Positions 35,477-45,116 of a stretch of 64,000 nucleotides of DNA are shown one piece after another. The position numbers and the translations under genes are program-made. Origin of the DNA: Terriglobia bacterium. Its GTDB lineage: Bacteria; Acidobacteriota; Terriglobia; Terriglobales; Acidobacteriaceae. The stretch's first letter is position 1. Every line of letters starts with the position of its first letter. The notes below the pieces were generated by a model that was not told the origin of the DNA, made no database searches, and saw only the letters and a program-made list of their open reading frames with translations. The stretch lies in assembly GCA_020073495.1 (NCBI GenBank), contig JAIQFD010000003.1, positions 310,001-374,000 on the forward strand. The letters run 5' to 3'.

Positions 35477-36958
35477 TCAGGCGTGCGTGGCCGGTGCGGG
35501 AGCGAGCGCAAAGGGCCACTCGCGGCCTCGCCAGGCCCGCAACAGATACAGCACGATGCCCGCGCCGAGGATTAGCGCGGCGTAACGCAACTCCTTCTGA
35601 AAACTAGGACGGAAGACGAGTACGTACAAAAAACCCGCGGTGGCAAGCAAGGCGGGCACAGGGTACAGCCACATGCGGAATGGGCGCGGCATCTCGGGGC
35701 GCAGAACGCGGAGGACCACGACGCCGACGATCTGCAACAGGAATTGAAGAGAGATGCGGATGACGACCAGGGCGGCGATCACGTCGGCGAGACGCAGGAA
35801 ACAGAAAGCGGCCGCGGCGACCGCCAGCCAGGCCAGGGCGACGTGCGGGATGCGCTTGACGGGGTGCACGCGGGCGAAGGCGCGGAAGAAGTTGCCGTCG
35901 AGGGCAGCGGCGTAGGGTACACGCGAGTAGCCGAGCATCAGGGAGAAGACCGAGGCGAAGGCGGTCCACATGATCAGCAGGGTGATGACGACGGCGGCGC
36001 CGTGGCCGTACACGCGTTCCATCATGGAGGAGACGACGTAGAAGCGGGCGTCGGAATGCGAGGTCTCAATCAGCTCGCGCCAGGGCACCACGCCCAGGAT
36101 GCTGACGTTCATCAGGATGTAGATGGCGGCGACGCCGAGGATGGCGTAGATGACGGCGCGGGGCATGGTGCGCGCCGGGTCCTTCAGCTCGTCGCCGATA
36201 AAACAGACGTTGTAGTAGCCCCAGAAATCGTAGGTGGCGACCAGCAGAGCGGAACCGTATCCGAGGAAGAATCCCCGGCCGAGGGTGAAGGCGCCCGGGG
36301 GGAAATCGAAGGCCAGCGCGGAGCGGAAGTGCGTGGCGCCCGTCCAGATCACGAGCGCGATGGCCGCGACCACGCCTCCGAGCAGAAGCTTGGAGATGGC
36401 GCCGATGGTGGTGATGCGGCGATAAAGCAGAAACGCCGCGAATGCGCAGGCGGCGATCGCGACCAGCGTCGTGCGCGAGAACACCACGTCGGCCTGGAGG
36501 CTTCCGAGGACGGGAAGCTGGAGAGAAAACCCATGCGACCAGATCACGGTACCCAGTGGCCGGAAAAGATAGGTGGCGTACTGCGCCAGGCCGATGCATC
36601 CGGAGGCGATGGAGAGCGGGGCGCTGAAACTCAGTTGCCAGATAAAGAGAAAGGAGAGGAGGCGTCCGAGGCCGCGCGGACCGTAGATCTGAGAAAGATA
36701 TTGATAGGAGCCGCCGGAGCGGGGCATGGCGGCGCCGAGTTCCGCCCAGACCAGGCCGTCGCACATGGCGAGCAGCGCACCTGCGATCCAGCCGAACATG
36801 GCCTGCGGTCCGCCGACGGCGCTGACGATGAGCGGGATCGTGATGAAGGGTCCAACGCCGATCATGTCGATCATGTTGAGGACGGTGGCGCCGCCGACAC
36901 CGATGCCCCGCACCAACTCGGGCGCGGAGGTGTCGTGTTCGGCGGCGGGAGGGGTCAT
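35477..36958 (-). CDS. APC superfamily amino acid permease
   Basis: The 493-residue protein has about 12-13 membrane helices and the APC signatures GVGGATVLNMIDMIGVGPFITIP (helix 1, with the unwound GxGP region), AMPRSGGSYQYLSQIYG and GYGSALLVATYDFWGYYN. It should take up or exchange amino acids or polyamines. The start overlaps the stop of the PIG-L gene by 4 bases (36955-36958), so coupling with a secreted deacetylase is suggested. Confidence 0.88.
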   Translation of the reverse strand: MTPPAAEHDTSAPELVRGIGVGGATVLNMIDMIGVGPFITIPLIVSAVGGPQAMFGWIAGALLAMCDGLVWAELGAAMPRSGGSYQYLSQIYGPRGLGRLLSFLFIWQLSFSAPLSIASGCIGLAQYATYLFRPLGTVIWSHGFSLQLPVLGSLQADVVFSRTTLVAIAACAFAAFLLYRRITTIGAISKLLLGGVVAAIALVIWTGATHFRSALAFDFPPGAFTLGRGFFLGYGSALLVATYDFWGYYNVCFIGDELKDPARTMPRAVIYAILGVAAIYILMNVSILGVVPWRELIETSHSDARFYVVSSMMERVYGHGAAVVITLLIMWTAFASVFSLMLGYSRVPYAAALDGNFFRAFARVHPVKRIPHVALAWLAVAAAAFCFLRLADVIAALVVIRISLQFLLQIVGVVVLRVLRPEMPRPFRMWLYPVPALLATAGFLYVLVFRPSFQKELRYAALILGAGIVLYLLRAWRGREWPFALAPAPATHA

Positions 36959-39684
36959 GGGCGGGCGCCTAGGTTGGACGATTGGGCGGCGGATTGGTTG
37001 TGTCCGGAGGCGATCAAATTCACAAACAGGCGCACGGCGCCGGGAATGCCCGCTGGAAGCTGGCGGAAGAAGGCGTAACCGGCGTAGATGTACGTCCCCT
37101 TACCGTAGCGGGCGCGGAGCAGACCGCCTTGCAGCGGCGACTCGCCGGGGTCGCTGGAGGCCAGCAACGGCTCGTACTGTTTGTCCCAGGAACTCATGAA
37201 ATAGAGGCCGCGCTCCTGGACCCATCCGTCGAAGTCGCGGGCGGTGATCTCGTTGGGGTAGTGGAAGATGGGATCGGTGGGAGCGAGGACCTGCACGGGC
37301 GCCTGTTCCACGGCGACGCGGTCGCGGCCGAGTTGCGCGGGATAGGGCGTGAAGTTACCGGAGTTGAAGTCCTGCACGCCGGCGTTGTATTGCACGAGGA
37401 GAGTGCCACCGTTCTTCACATAATCGAGAAGGCGCGGGTGGTTCTGCTTGAGGTCGTCACGGGTATCGTAGGCGCGGATGCCGAGGACGATGGTGCCGAA
37501 CTGCGATAGGTCGGCGTGAGCGAGTTCGTCGGGGGTGATGAGGTGGACATCGAGGCCGAGCTGCTGGAGCGCGGTGGGGATGTCGTCGCCGGCGCCCATG
37601 ACGTAGCCGACCTTCAGGCCTTCGGGAATGTTGACGTTCACCGCGCTGATCTTCTGGATGGCGGGCTGGTAGTAGTAGAAAACGCCTAGGTCTTCGCGGG
37701 TGACGATGGAGAAGCCTTCGGAGTAAGTCTTGCCGCCGGATTCGGCGATGGCGCGGATGGTGTAGTGCTGCTCGGCCAGCCGGTCGGGGCGAACGGTGAA
37801 TGTCGCAGTTGCCTGATCGAGACGATTCTTCAGCACCAGCGGCTGCGACTTCGGCGTGACCTGCCAGCCGGGAGGTAGTTGGAGGCGGATAAAAGCGGGA
37901 GACGGTGGGAACCGGTAAGAAGTAGCACTCACCGCGACCTTAAATCCTTTCGGAGTACCCGCTCGTATGAGTGATGCAGAAGGAGTGAGGAGAACTGATA
38001 TCGGGGCGCCGACTGCAAGAGCGACCTGTTTTTGGGCGACCGTCGATGGGCCGGCAGCTTGGTGGGAAGTTGCAACGGCATGGTAGCTCGCGTGGTGCCC
38101 GTGCCAGGAGTAATCCACCCGAACGCGGACGGGAGCCGGGGACAACGGTGCGGTGGGATCGGTTGAAACCGTGTAGATGGTGTCGGTTTCAGGATTGCGG
38201 CGCTGGAAGTGGGGCCGTGAGAGCGCAGCATCGGGCGGAATCTTGATGTTGAATGAGGTGACTCCCTCCAATACTCGGAAGGAGGAAGGGTCTCCAAAAA
38301 TATCCACGTCCTTCCCCCATTTCCAAGTTGAGGGCAGCTCGGGCTGAATACGATCGATTTTGAGGCCGTTTCCTTCATCGGTAGGAACACTCACTAAAAG
38401 AGGGAGTGTGTCCCCGGCAGCAAATACCTCGAAGCCCTGTGGAGTAAGACTGCTAGCAGCCATGCGGGGATCTGCAATCACTTGCAAATCTAACGCGAGA
38501 GCTATCGCGCGTTCGAACTGAGACTTCTTAGTTTGCAAGGCTTCGAGAAGATCGGCTTTCTTCAGGGCGCCGACCTTCGAATCACTTACTTCGGCGATGA
38601 GCTGACGCGTGAGCTCGAGGCCGAGGAAGAGGGGCTCGGCGGCGTCATAGGAGCTTTTCTCAGCGGCTGCGGTCGCCTTCTCCACATCGTGCTGAATCTC
38701 GGTCAGCGTGGCCTTTAGATTCGGAATCGCATCGGCGTGGACGCGCGAAGCGAGGCCGGGGATCGTGGTGTCGATACCGGCGAAAAAGTCGGGCTCGTGG
38801 CCGTCTTTGTCCGTCGCAGGGGGAATGACCGAATCCACCAGCTTGTACATGCTGAAGCGCGGGCCGGGTGGAAGATTCCACGCGCCGGCGCCCTGCGAGA
38901 GCTGGTGCTTGAGCCCCTGCATGCCGAACTGCGCGTAGGAGGCGCCGAGCAGGGGATCGACCACGGTGGTCTCGAGCTTGACGGTGTAGTTCTCGCCGGG
39001 GCGGACGTTGTCCACGTAGAGCTTCTTGGCCTGCCAGGGCTGGAGGCCTTCGCGGATCTGCTCGGGAAAGCGGTTGGGATCGGCGGCGGCGCGGAAGGCT
39101 TCGCGGCTCAGAATGCCGGCGGCTTCGTGTTGGCCGTGTCCGTCACGGCTCGCGCCCTGGAAGCGGCTGACAATGACGTCGGGACGGAAGGTGCGGATGA
39201 CGCGCACCATGTCGCCGAGGCCGATATCGTGCCCGTGCCACTGCTGGAAAGTCTCCTCGGCGTTCTTGGAATAGCCGAAGTCCGCCAGGCGGGTGAAGCG
39301 CTGCTGGACGCCGTAGTAGCGGTCGGATTCGAGCAGCTCGAGGGTGCGCAGCACGCCCAGCTCGTCGAACAGATTGCTACCGGTCTTGTTCTGGCCGCCT
39401 TCGCCGCGGTCGAGAGTGAGCAAGAGGGTGTCAACGCCATGGCCGCGCGCTTCCAGAGTGAGCATGCCGCCGTCCTCGTCGTCGGGATGGGCGGTGGTGT
39501 GCATGAGATGCGCGGTTGTCTGGAGCTGGCGGAGAACTTGCTTAAGACCCGTGGCGCCGGTATCAACGGGTAGCGGGTCGGGACGCTGGGCGAAGGACGC
39601 CGACGCCCCGAGCAGCAGGGCGAAAGGAAGCGCAAGTTTTCGGAGAATCAGCGCGGGCCGGCGGCCGAACAATCTTTCCCCCAT
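36955..39684 (-). CDS. Large secreted PIG-L family (LmbE-like) deacetylase
   Basis: The ATG at 39684 (MGERLFGRRPALIL) opens a signal peptide ending near SFAQ. The N-terminal PIG-L zinc hydrolase domain shows TTAHPDDEDGGML (about residue 60), DLRGEGGQ-like TLDRGEGGQNKTG and a later DGHGQHEAAG with the third zinc His. PIG-L enzymes remove acetyl from N-acetylglucosamine-type sugars. Residues about 330-640 are beta-rich, and the end (GYVMGAGDDIPTALQQLG...GGTLLVQYNAG) looks like a glutamine-amidotransferase/ThuA-type fold. At 909 residues it is three to four times the length of minimal PIG-L proteins. Confidence 0.87.
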   Translation of the reverse strand: MGERLFGRRPALILRKLALPFALLLGASASFAQRPDPLPVDTGATGLKQVLRQLQTTAHLMHTTAHPDDEDGGMLTLEARGHGVDTLLLTLDRGEGGQNKTGSNLFDELGVLRTLELLESDRYYGVQQRFTRLADFGYSKNAEETFQQWHGHDIGLGDMVRVIRTFRPDVIVSRFQGASRDGHGQHEAAGILSREAFRAAADPNRFPEQIREGLQPWQAKKLYVDNVRPGENYTVKLETTVVDPLLGASYAQFGMQGLKHQLSQGAGAWNLPPGPRFSMYKLVDSVIPPATDKDGHEPDFFAGIDTTIPGLASRVHADAIPNLKATLTEIQHDVEKATAAAEKSSYDAAEPLFLGLELTRQLIAEVSDSKVGALKKADLLEALQTKKSQFERAIALALDLQVIADPRMAASSLTPQGFEVFAAGDTLPLLVSVPTDEGNGLKIDRIQPELPSTWKWGKDVDIFGDPSSFRVLEGVTSFNIKIPPDAALSRPHFQRRNPETDTIYTVSTDPTAPLSPAPVRVRVDYSWHGHHASYHAVATSHQAAGPSTVAQKQVALAVGAPISVLLTPSASLIRAGTPKGFKVAVSATSYRFPPSPAFIRLQLPPGWQVTPKSQPLVLKNRLDQATATFTVRPDRLAEQHYTIRAIAESGGKTYSEGFSIVTREDLGVFYYYQPAIQKISAVNVNIPEGLKVGYVMGAGDDIPTALQQLGLDVHLITPDELAHADLSQFGTIVLGIRAYDTRDDLKQNHPRLLDYVKNGGTLLVQYNAGVQDFNSGNFTPYPAQLGRDRVAVEQAPVQVLAPTDPIFHYPNEITARDFDGWVQERGLYFMSSWDKQYEPLLASSDPGESPLQGGLLRARYGKGTYIYAGYAFFRQLPAGIPGAVRLFVNLIASGHNQSAAQSSNLGARP

Positions 39685-39756
39685 GGTGGAAGTCCAAGAT
39701 GGTAACAGGTTTGACGGGTGCGACGCCCGATCGTGAGCCTTTGGGTTGGATAGGGG

Positions 39757-39807
39757 TCCTTCGACTCGGCGCGGCCAGAACTGGGCCGCGCCTCGCTCAG
39801 GATGACA
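39757..39807. repeat. TCCTTCGACTCGGCGCGG...CTCAGGATGACA repeat
   Basis: Nearly the same as 33492-33540, with GGCGCGGCC and GGGCCGCGCC arms. It lies just after the end of the arg operon and could act as its terminator or boundary. Confidence 0.7.
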
Positions 39808-39824
39808 CCTTGAAACGCACGCTC

Positions 39825-41015
39825 CTAGGTCGAGTAGTCGGCGTTGATGCGGACGTATTCGGCGGTGAGGTCGGAGGTGAGGAGCTGGGCGAGTCCGCGG
39901 CCGCGGCCGACGCGAACGCGGATGTCGTACTTGGGCTGAAGCATGCAGGTGTGGGCGGCGTCTTCGCTGAATTCGCCTTTGGCCCCGCGCCGGCAGACCT
40001 GATGGGGGCCGATGAAGATATCTACGTGTCGCGGGTCCACGGGGACACCGGAGCGGCCGACAGCAGCAAGGATGCGCCCCCAGTTGGGATCGGCGCCGGC
40101 CCACGCGGTCTTCACCAGCATGGAGGTGGCGATGACGTTGCCGATGCGGTGAGCGTGGGCATCGGTCGCGGCGCCCTCAATGTCGAGACGAATGACGTGC
40201 TTGACTCCTTCGCCGTCGAAGACGATCTGCCCGGCGAGGGAGCGGCAGACGTCGGTGAGAGCCTGGGCAAATTGGCTGTGATTGCGCCTGGTCAGCTTGA
40301 TCCCACTGGCGCCGCTGGCGAGAAGCAGAAGCGTGTCGTTGGTGGAAGTGTCGCCGTCCACGGAGATGCAGTTGAAACTGACCGCACAGGCCGCGCGCAG
40401 AGCGGAATGGAGTTGCTTCGGGGCGGCGTCAAGATCGGTGAAGATGTAGGCCAGCATGGTGGCCATGTTGGGGTGGATCATGCCCGCGCCCTTGGCGACG
40501 CCGGCGATGGTGACGGTAGTGCCGCCGGAAGAAAATGCTTCCGACGCCAGCTTGGGGCGGGTGTCGGTGGTCATGATGGCGCGCTCGAAGTTTTCCAGAG
40601 CGGCTTCGCCGAGGGAACGTTCGCGGACAACCCGCGGCAGGGCGGCGCGGATCTTCTCTACAGGAAGCGGCACGCCGATGATCCCGGTGGAAGACGGGAA
40701 AATGAATTCCGGCGCGGCCTGGAGCAGTTTGCCGACGTCAGCGCACACCGCTTTGCTGGCGGCAAGTGCCGCGGGACCGGTCGCGCAGTTAGCGTTGCCG
40801 CTGTTGACGAGGACGGCGCGCACGCGCCCGCGGGTGCGTTTCAAGTGTTCGCGGCCCACGATGACAGGCGCGGCGACCACGCGATTGCGGGTGAACAGCG
40901 CGGCAGCGCTGGCGCCCATCGGAGCCTCGGCGAGCGCGAGGTCAAGATTGCCGCTGGCTTTGATCTGGGCCGCGGTGGCGGAGAACAGAAACCCGCGCGG
41001 CACGCGCAGACTCAA
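39825..41015 (-). CDS. argJ: Bifunctional ornithine acetyltransferase / N-acetylglutamate synthase
   Basis: ArgJ recycles the acetyl group from N-acetylornithine to glutamate. The 396-residue protein shows RVRAVLVNSGNANCATG, FPSSTGIIGVPLP, GVAKGAGMIHPNMATML with the self-cleavage Thr, CISVDGDTSTNDT and GADPNWGRILAAVGRSG. The start is TTG at 41015, overlapping the stop of the upstream GNAT gene (TTGA). It is the last gene of the arg operon. Confidence 0.95.
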   Translation of the reverse strand: MSLRVPRGFLFSATAAQIKASGNLDLALAEAPMGASAAALFTRNRVVAAPVIVGREHLKRTRGRVRAVLVNSGNANCATGPAALAASKAVCADVGKLLQAAPEFIFPSSTGIIGVPLPVEKIRAALPRVVRERSLGEAALENFERAIMTTDTRPKLASEAFSSGGTTVTIAGVAKGAGMIHPNMATMLAYIFTDLDAAPKQLHSALRAACAVSFNCISVDGDTSTNDTLLLLASGASGIKLTRRNHSQFAQALTDVCRSLAGQIVFDGEGVKHVIRLDIEGAATDAHAHRIGNVIATSMLVKTAWAGADPNWGRILAAVGRSGVPVDPRHVDIFIGPHQVCRRGAKGEFSEDAAHTCMLQPKYDIRVRVGRGRGLAQLLTSDLTAEYVRINADYST

Positions 41016-41530
41016 GGCTGGATCCTCGTCAGGACCGGACGCTCCTCGCGGGCGGGCGCAAGGATGGCAAAGTTTGGCAGCTCACCGCGCACCATCGCGA
41101 TCTCGTCGCAGGCGTGCAGCTTGGGGCAGAACTGGCAGTCCTTGTAGGCCTTGTCGGGCAGGCTCTCCCGCTCGGCGACGCGGAAGCCGAGGCGGGCGAA
41201 CCATTCCGGGATCTTGGTGAAGAGGCAGATGCAGGTGACGCGCTGGCGCTCGGCCTCGGCGAGCAACGCGTCAACCAGGAGTCGTCCCGCGCCCTTGCCA
41301 CGCTGGCTCTTGCGGATGGTGATGGAGCGTATCTCGGCCAGGTGCAGGCCGTAGAGGTGCAGAGCGCCGCAGCCGACAACCTTGCCTTTGTCCTCGATGA
41401 CCATGAAGTCGCGGATGTTCTCGCAGATCTCGGGCAGCGACCGCGGGATCAGGCTGGAGCCCGTGACCTCGGCGGAGATGAGGCGCTCGATCTGCTTGGC
41501 GTCGGGAAGGAGGGCGTTACGCACCAACAT
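41012..41530 (-). CDS. GNAT N-acetyltransferase in the arg operon, likely N-acetylglutamate synthase
   Basis: The ATG at 41530 (MLVRNALLPDAKQIERLI) gives 172 residues with IRSITIRKSQRGKGAGRLLVDALLAEAER as acetyl-CoA site and a Cys-containing DKAYKDCQFCPKLHACDEIAM segment near the end. This is like the short ArgA-type proteins found fused to or next to ArgH in other bacteria, which acetylate glutamate. Its place between argH and argJ supports that role. The overlaps are 14 bases with argH and 4 with argJ. Confidence 0.8.
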   Translation of the reverse strand: MLVRNALLPDAKQIERLISAEVTGSSLIPRSLPEICENIRDFMVIEDKGKVVGCGALHLYGLHLAEIRSITIRKSQRGKGAGRLLVDALLAEAERQRVTCICLFTKIPEWFARLGFRVAERESLPDKAYKDCQFCPKLHACDEIAMVRGELPNFAILAPAREERPVLTRIQP

Positions 41531-42908
41531 GGGCCGCTCCTTTGGATGCCGCGAGACGCTCCTGGGCGTGGGCCAGCGCCTGCTGGACACGCCTGGGAGC
41601 CGTGCCGCCCTCGACGTCGTGACAGGCGAGGACGGCGTCGAGCGAAAGGCTCGCGCGCAACTCGCCGGTGGAGTCAACTCCGCACTGCTTCCACTGCTGG
41701 GGGGAGAGATCCTGGAGCTCGCATCCGTTCTGGAGCGCGAGCTGCACCGCAGCGCCGACCAGCTCGTGGGCGCGGCGGAAGGGAACACCGTTCTTGACCA
41801 GGTGCCCTGCGGCGGCCATGGCGTTCATGCAGCCGGTGCTGGCGGCGGCGCGCATGCGGTCGAAGTTGAACGTCACCGTAAACATGAAGCCGGCGGCGAT
41901 CTTCATCATGGCGGCGCATTGCTCGGCGCTGTCGAATACGGGCTGCTGCGTTTCCTGAAGGTCCTTGTTATATGCCAGCGGCAGGCCCTTGGCGGCGATC
42001 AGAAGCGCGGTGGCATTGGCGATGACTCGTCCGGCTTTGCCGCGGATGAGCTCGCAGGAATCGGGGTTCTTCTTCTGCGGCATGGCGCTGCTGCCGGTGG
42101 AGTAGGCCTCGGGCAGCGTGATGAAGCCGTACTCCGTGGTGGAGAAGAGGATCATCTCCTCGGCCCAGCGGCTGAGATGAACGGCGAGCAAGGAGAGCGA
42201 CTGGGCGAACTCGATGGCAAAGTCGCGGTCGGAGGTGGCGTCCATGCTGTTGGCCGTGGGACGGTCGAAGCCGAGCTTGGTCGCCATGGAGCGGCGATCG
42301 AGAGGCAGGATCGCGCCGGCGATGGCGCCGGAGCCCAGCGGGCATTCGTTCAGACGCGCGCGGGCGTCGGCAAGGCGGTCCATGTCGCGGAAGAACATCT
42401 CCGCATAGGAGAGCAGCCAATGCGAGACCAGCACAGGCTCGGCTCGCTGGAGGTGGGTGTAGGAGGGCATGGCGGCGTCGCCCGCCTGCTGTGCGCGCTC
42501 GATGAGCACGCCGATCAGATCGGCGAGCAGGCCACGCAGTCCGTCGATTTGGCCGCGGACGTAGAGGCGCAGGTCGGTGGCGATTTGCTCGTTGCGGCTG
42601 CGTCCGGTGTGCAGCTTGTAGCCGACGTCGCCGGCGACCGCGACCAGGCGCGACTCGACGAAATGGTGGACGTCCTCGATGGCGGGGTCGTCGGAAGCGA
42701 CACCCTCGCGCTCGATCTGGTCCAGGCCGCGGACGGTGGCGTCGAATTCCGATTTCGAAAGGACGCCGGCCATGTGCAGGGCAGCGGCGTGCGCCTTGCT
42801 GGCCGCGATCTCCTGCGGGAGGAGGCGGCGGTCAAAGGGGAATGAGCGCTGCCAGGCGTCGAACTCGGGATCCGGCCCGCCGCGGAAACGCCCAGACCAC
42901 ATCTTCAT
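41517..42908 (-). CDS. argH: Argininosuccinate lyase
   Basis: The start is MKMWSGRFRGGPDPEF at 42908, overlapping the argG stop by 4 bases. The 463-residue protein has LHTGRSRNEQIATDLRLY, SYTHLQRAEPVLVSHW, LPLDRRSMATKLGF and the signature loop GSSAMPQKKNPDSCELIRG with the catalytic Ser. ArgH releases arginine and fumarate. The frame extends upstream through argG but those residues are not part of the protein. Confidence 0.95.
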   Translation of the reverse strand: MKMWSGRFRGGPDPEFDAWQRSFPFDRRLLPQEIAASKAHAAALHMAGVLSKSEFDATVRGLDQIEREGVASDDPAIEDVHHFVESRLVAVAGDVGYKLHTGRSRNEQIATDLRLYVRGQIDGLRGLLADLIGVLIERAQQAGDAAMPSYTHLQRAEPVLVSHWLLSYAEMFFRDMDRLADARARLNECPLGSGAIAGAILPLDRRSMATKLGFDRPTANSMDATSDRDFAIEFAQSLSLLAVHLSRWAEEMILFSTTEYGFITLPEAYSTGSSAMPQKKNPDSCELIRGKAGRVIANATALLIAAKGLPLAYNKDLQETQQPVFDSAEQCAAMMKIAAGFMFTVTFNFDRMRAAASTGCMNAMAAAGHLVKNGVPFRRAHELVGAAVQLALQNGCELQDLSPQQWKQCGVDSTGELRASLSLDAVLACHDVEGGTAPRRVQQALAHAQERLAASKGAAHVGA

Positions 42909-44110
42909 TTCAGGGCCTCCGTGCGGACGATGGCGCGCGAGCGGGCGGGCAGGCCGAGGATGCGGATGAATCCGGCCGCGTCCTTCTGGTCGTAGCCGTC
43001 GCCCATGGTGAAGCTGGCGATGTCGGTGCGGTAGAGCGAGTTCTCGGACTTGCGTCCGACGACGTCGACATTTCCCTTGTAGAGCGAGAGCGCCACCGAG
43101 CCGCTGACATCGCGCTGCGTGCTGGCGATGAAGGCGTCCAGGGCCTCGCGCAACGGCGTGAACCAGAGGCCGAAGTACACGATCTCGGCGTACTTGAGCG
43201 CGATGTGCTGCTTGAAGTGCAGCAGTTCGCGGTCGAGGCAGAGCGCCTCGAGCTCGCGGTGCGCGGTCAAGAGCAGCGTGCCACCGGGCGTCTCGTAGCA
43301 ACCACGCGACTTGATGCCGACAAATCGGTTCTCCACCAGGTCCACGCGGCCGATGGCATTGCGCGCGCCGATCTCGTTGAGAAGCTCGACGAGCTGCACG
43401 GGCTCGAGCCGGGTGCCGTTGATCGAGTTCGGTACCCCTTGCTCGAAGCCGATCTCGACGGTCTCGGGCTGATCAGGCGCTTCCTGCGGCGACTTGGTCC
43501 ACGTCCAGGTGGTGGGAAGCGGTGGGTTGTTGGGATCCTCGAGCTCGCCGCCTTCGTGGCTGACGTGCAGCAGATTGCGGTCGCGGCTGTGGATCTTCTG
43601 CCGGCTGGCTTCGACTGGAATGCCGTGCGCTTCGGCGTAGTCGAGGCAGTCCTCGCGCGATTTCAGGGTCCACTCCCGCCAGGGCGCGATGATTTTCAGC
43701 TCGGGCGCCAGCGCCTGGAAAGCGTGTTCGAAGCGGACCTGGTCGTTGCCCTTGCCGGTACATCCGTGGGCAAGGGCGGTGGCGCCTTCGTTCTTCGCCA
43801 ACTGCACCTGGTACTTGGCGATGACGGGACGCGCGAGCGAGGTGCCGAGCAGATATTTGTGCTCGTACACCGCGCCGGTGCGGATGGCGGGGAAGACGTA
43901 GCCGGTGAGGAATTCCTCGCGGAGATCCTCGACCAGGACTTTGCTCGCCCCGGTCTTGTACGCCTTGTCGACCACGGCGTCGAGGTCATCACCCTGGCCG
44001 ACATCGGCGACGAAGGCGATAACGTCGCAGTCGTAGTTCTCCTTCAGCCACGGGATGATGATCGAGGTGTCGAGTCCTCCCGAGTAGGCAAGAACGACTT
44101 TCTCACGCAT
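42905..44110 (-). CDS. argG: Argininosuccinate synthase
   Basis: The start is MREKVVLAYSGGLDTSIIIPWLKENY at 44110, with the P-loop AYSGGLDTS. ArgG joins citrulline and aspartate with ATP. Also seen are GCTGKGNDQVRFE, REDCLDYAEAHGI, DRNLLHVSHEGGELEDP and GRVDLVENRFVGIKSRG. The 401-residue length is typical. The ATG overlaps the end of argF by 8 bases. Confidence 0.95.
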   Translation of the reverse strand: MREKVVLAYSGGLDTSIIIPWLKENYDCDVIAFVADVGQGDDLDAVVDKAYKTGASKVLVEDLREEFLTGYVFPAIRTGAVYEHKYLLGTSLARPVIAKYQVQLAKNEGATALAHGCTGKGNDQVRFEHAFQALAPELKIIAPWREWTLKSREDCLDYAEAHGIPVEASRQKIHSRDRNLLHVSHEGGELEDPNNPPLPTTWTWTKSPQEAPDQPETVEIGFEQGVPNSINGTRLEPVQLVELLNEIGARNAIGRVDLVENRFVGIKSRGCYETPGGTLLLTAHRELEALCLDRELLHFKQHIALKYAEIVYFGLWFTPLREALDAFIASTQRDVSGSVALSLYKGNVDVVGRKSENSLYRTDIASFTMGDGYDQKDAAGFIRILGLPARSRAIVRTEALK

Positions 44111-45116
44111 TTCCGCTCCTCGGCTGGACGCGGTGCATGCCACCGCCCAGCAACAGAACAAGGATGGCCTTCTGGATGTGGAGGCGGTTCTCCGCCTGGT
44201 CGAAGACGACCGAGCGCGGCGAGTCGATGACGGCCGCGGTGACCTCGTCGCCGCGATGCGCGGGCAGGCAGTGCATGAACACAGCGTGCTTGGCGGCGCG
44301 GGAGAAGAGGCGCTGGTTGACCTGATAGGGAGCGAAGATCGCTTTGCGCTCGGCGGCTTCGCTCTCCTGGCCCATGCTCGCCCAGACGTCGGTGTAGATG
44401 GCGTCGGCGCCAGTGACAGCGGCGACGGGATCGGTGAGGACCTCGATCTTCGCGCCGGTGGTCTTGGCGATGTGGCGCGCGCTGGCGACGACGGCGGGCT
44501 GGGGCTCGTAGCCTTCGGGCGTGGCGACCGCGATATTGGCGCCGGTGCTGGCGGCGGCGAGGATCAGCGAATGGGCGACATTGTTGCCGTCGCCGACGTA
44601 AGCGAGACGCACCTGCTTGAGATCGCCAAACCGCTCCTGAAGCGTGAGGAAGTCGGCGAGCGCCTGGCAGGGATGCTCGTGATCGCTGAGCGCGTTGACG
44701 ACAGGGATTGACGCGTGCTCGGCGATGGCGGCGACGGTCTCGTGCGCGAAGGTGCGCAGCACCACGCCGTCGACCCAGCGCTCGAGGTTCTTGGCGATGT
44801 CGCGCAGGCTCTCGCGCTCGCCCAGGCGCGTCTGCGTCTGGTCTACGAAGAAAGTGACGCCGCCCAGTGCGCTCATGCCCGCTTCAAAGGTCAGGCGGGT
44901 GCGCAGCGAGGGCTTCTCGAAGAAGAGAACGAGCTGCTTGCCGGCGAGGGCGCCGCGGAAGTCCGCCGGGCTCGCCTTCATCACGGCGGCAACGCCGAGG
45001 GCCCAGGAGACCTCGTCGGGCGAGAAATCCTGCACGGAGACGAGGTCGCGGCCGGGAATGCCGGTCACCGGGTGCGGGCCGAGAGCCGGCCGCGGCGCGA
45101 GGGTGGTTGCGTTCAC
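44103..45116 (-). CDS. argF: Ornithine carbamoyltransferase
   Basis: The 337-residue enzyme makes citrulline from ornithine and carbamoyl phosphate. The carbamoyl phosphate loop is FFEKPSLRTRLTFEAGM (SLRTR instead of the commoner STRTR), then VDGVVLRTFAHE, DHEHPCQALADFLTLQE, VWASMGQESE and FMHCLPAHRGDEV with the catalytic Cys. The SLRTR variant recalls some N-acetylornithine or other transcarbamylases, but HCLPAHRG and SMGQE favour ornithine. It overlaps argD and argG by 4 and 8 bases. Confidence 0.92.
   Translation of the reverse strand: MNATTLAPRPALGPHPVTGIPGRDLVSVQDFSPDEVSWALGVAAVMKASPADFRGALAGKQLVLFFEKPSLRTRLTFEAGMSALGGVTFFVDQTQTRLGERESLRDIAKNLERWVDGVVLRTFAHETVAAIAEHASIPVVNALSDHEHPCQALADFLTLQERFGDLKQVRLAYVGDGNNVAHSLILAAASTGANIAVATPEGYEPQPAVVASARHIAKTTGAKIEVLTDPVAAVTGADAIYTDVWASMGQESEAAERKAIFAPYQVNQRLFSRAAKHAVFMHCLPAHRGDEVTAAVIDSPRSVVFDQAENRLHIQKAILVLLLGGGMHRVQPRSGNA

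Noticed and set aside
39685-40104. N-terminal extension of the PIG-L protein
   Set aside because: It reads a repeat and the antisense of argJ; the signal peptide begins at 39684.
42909-43301. N-terminal extension of ArgH over argG
   Set aside because: ArgH proteins begin at M-x-WSGRF; the upstream residues are an out-of-frame reading of argG.
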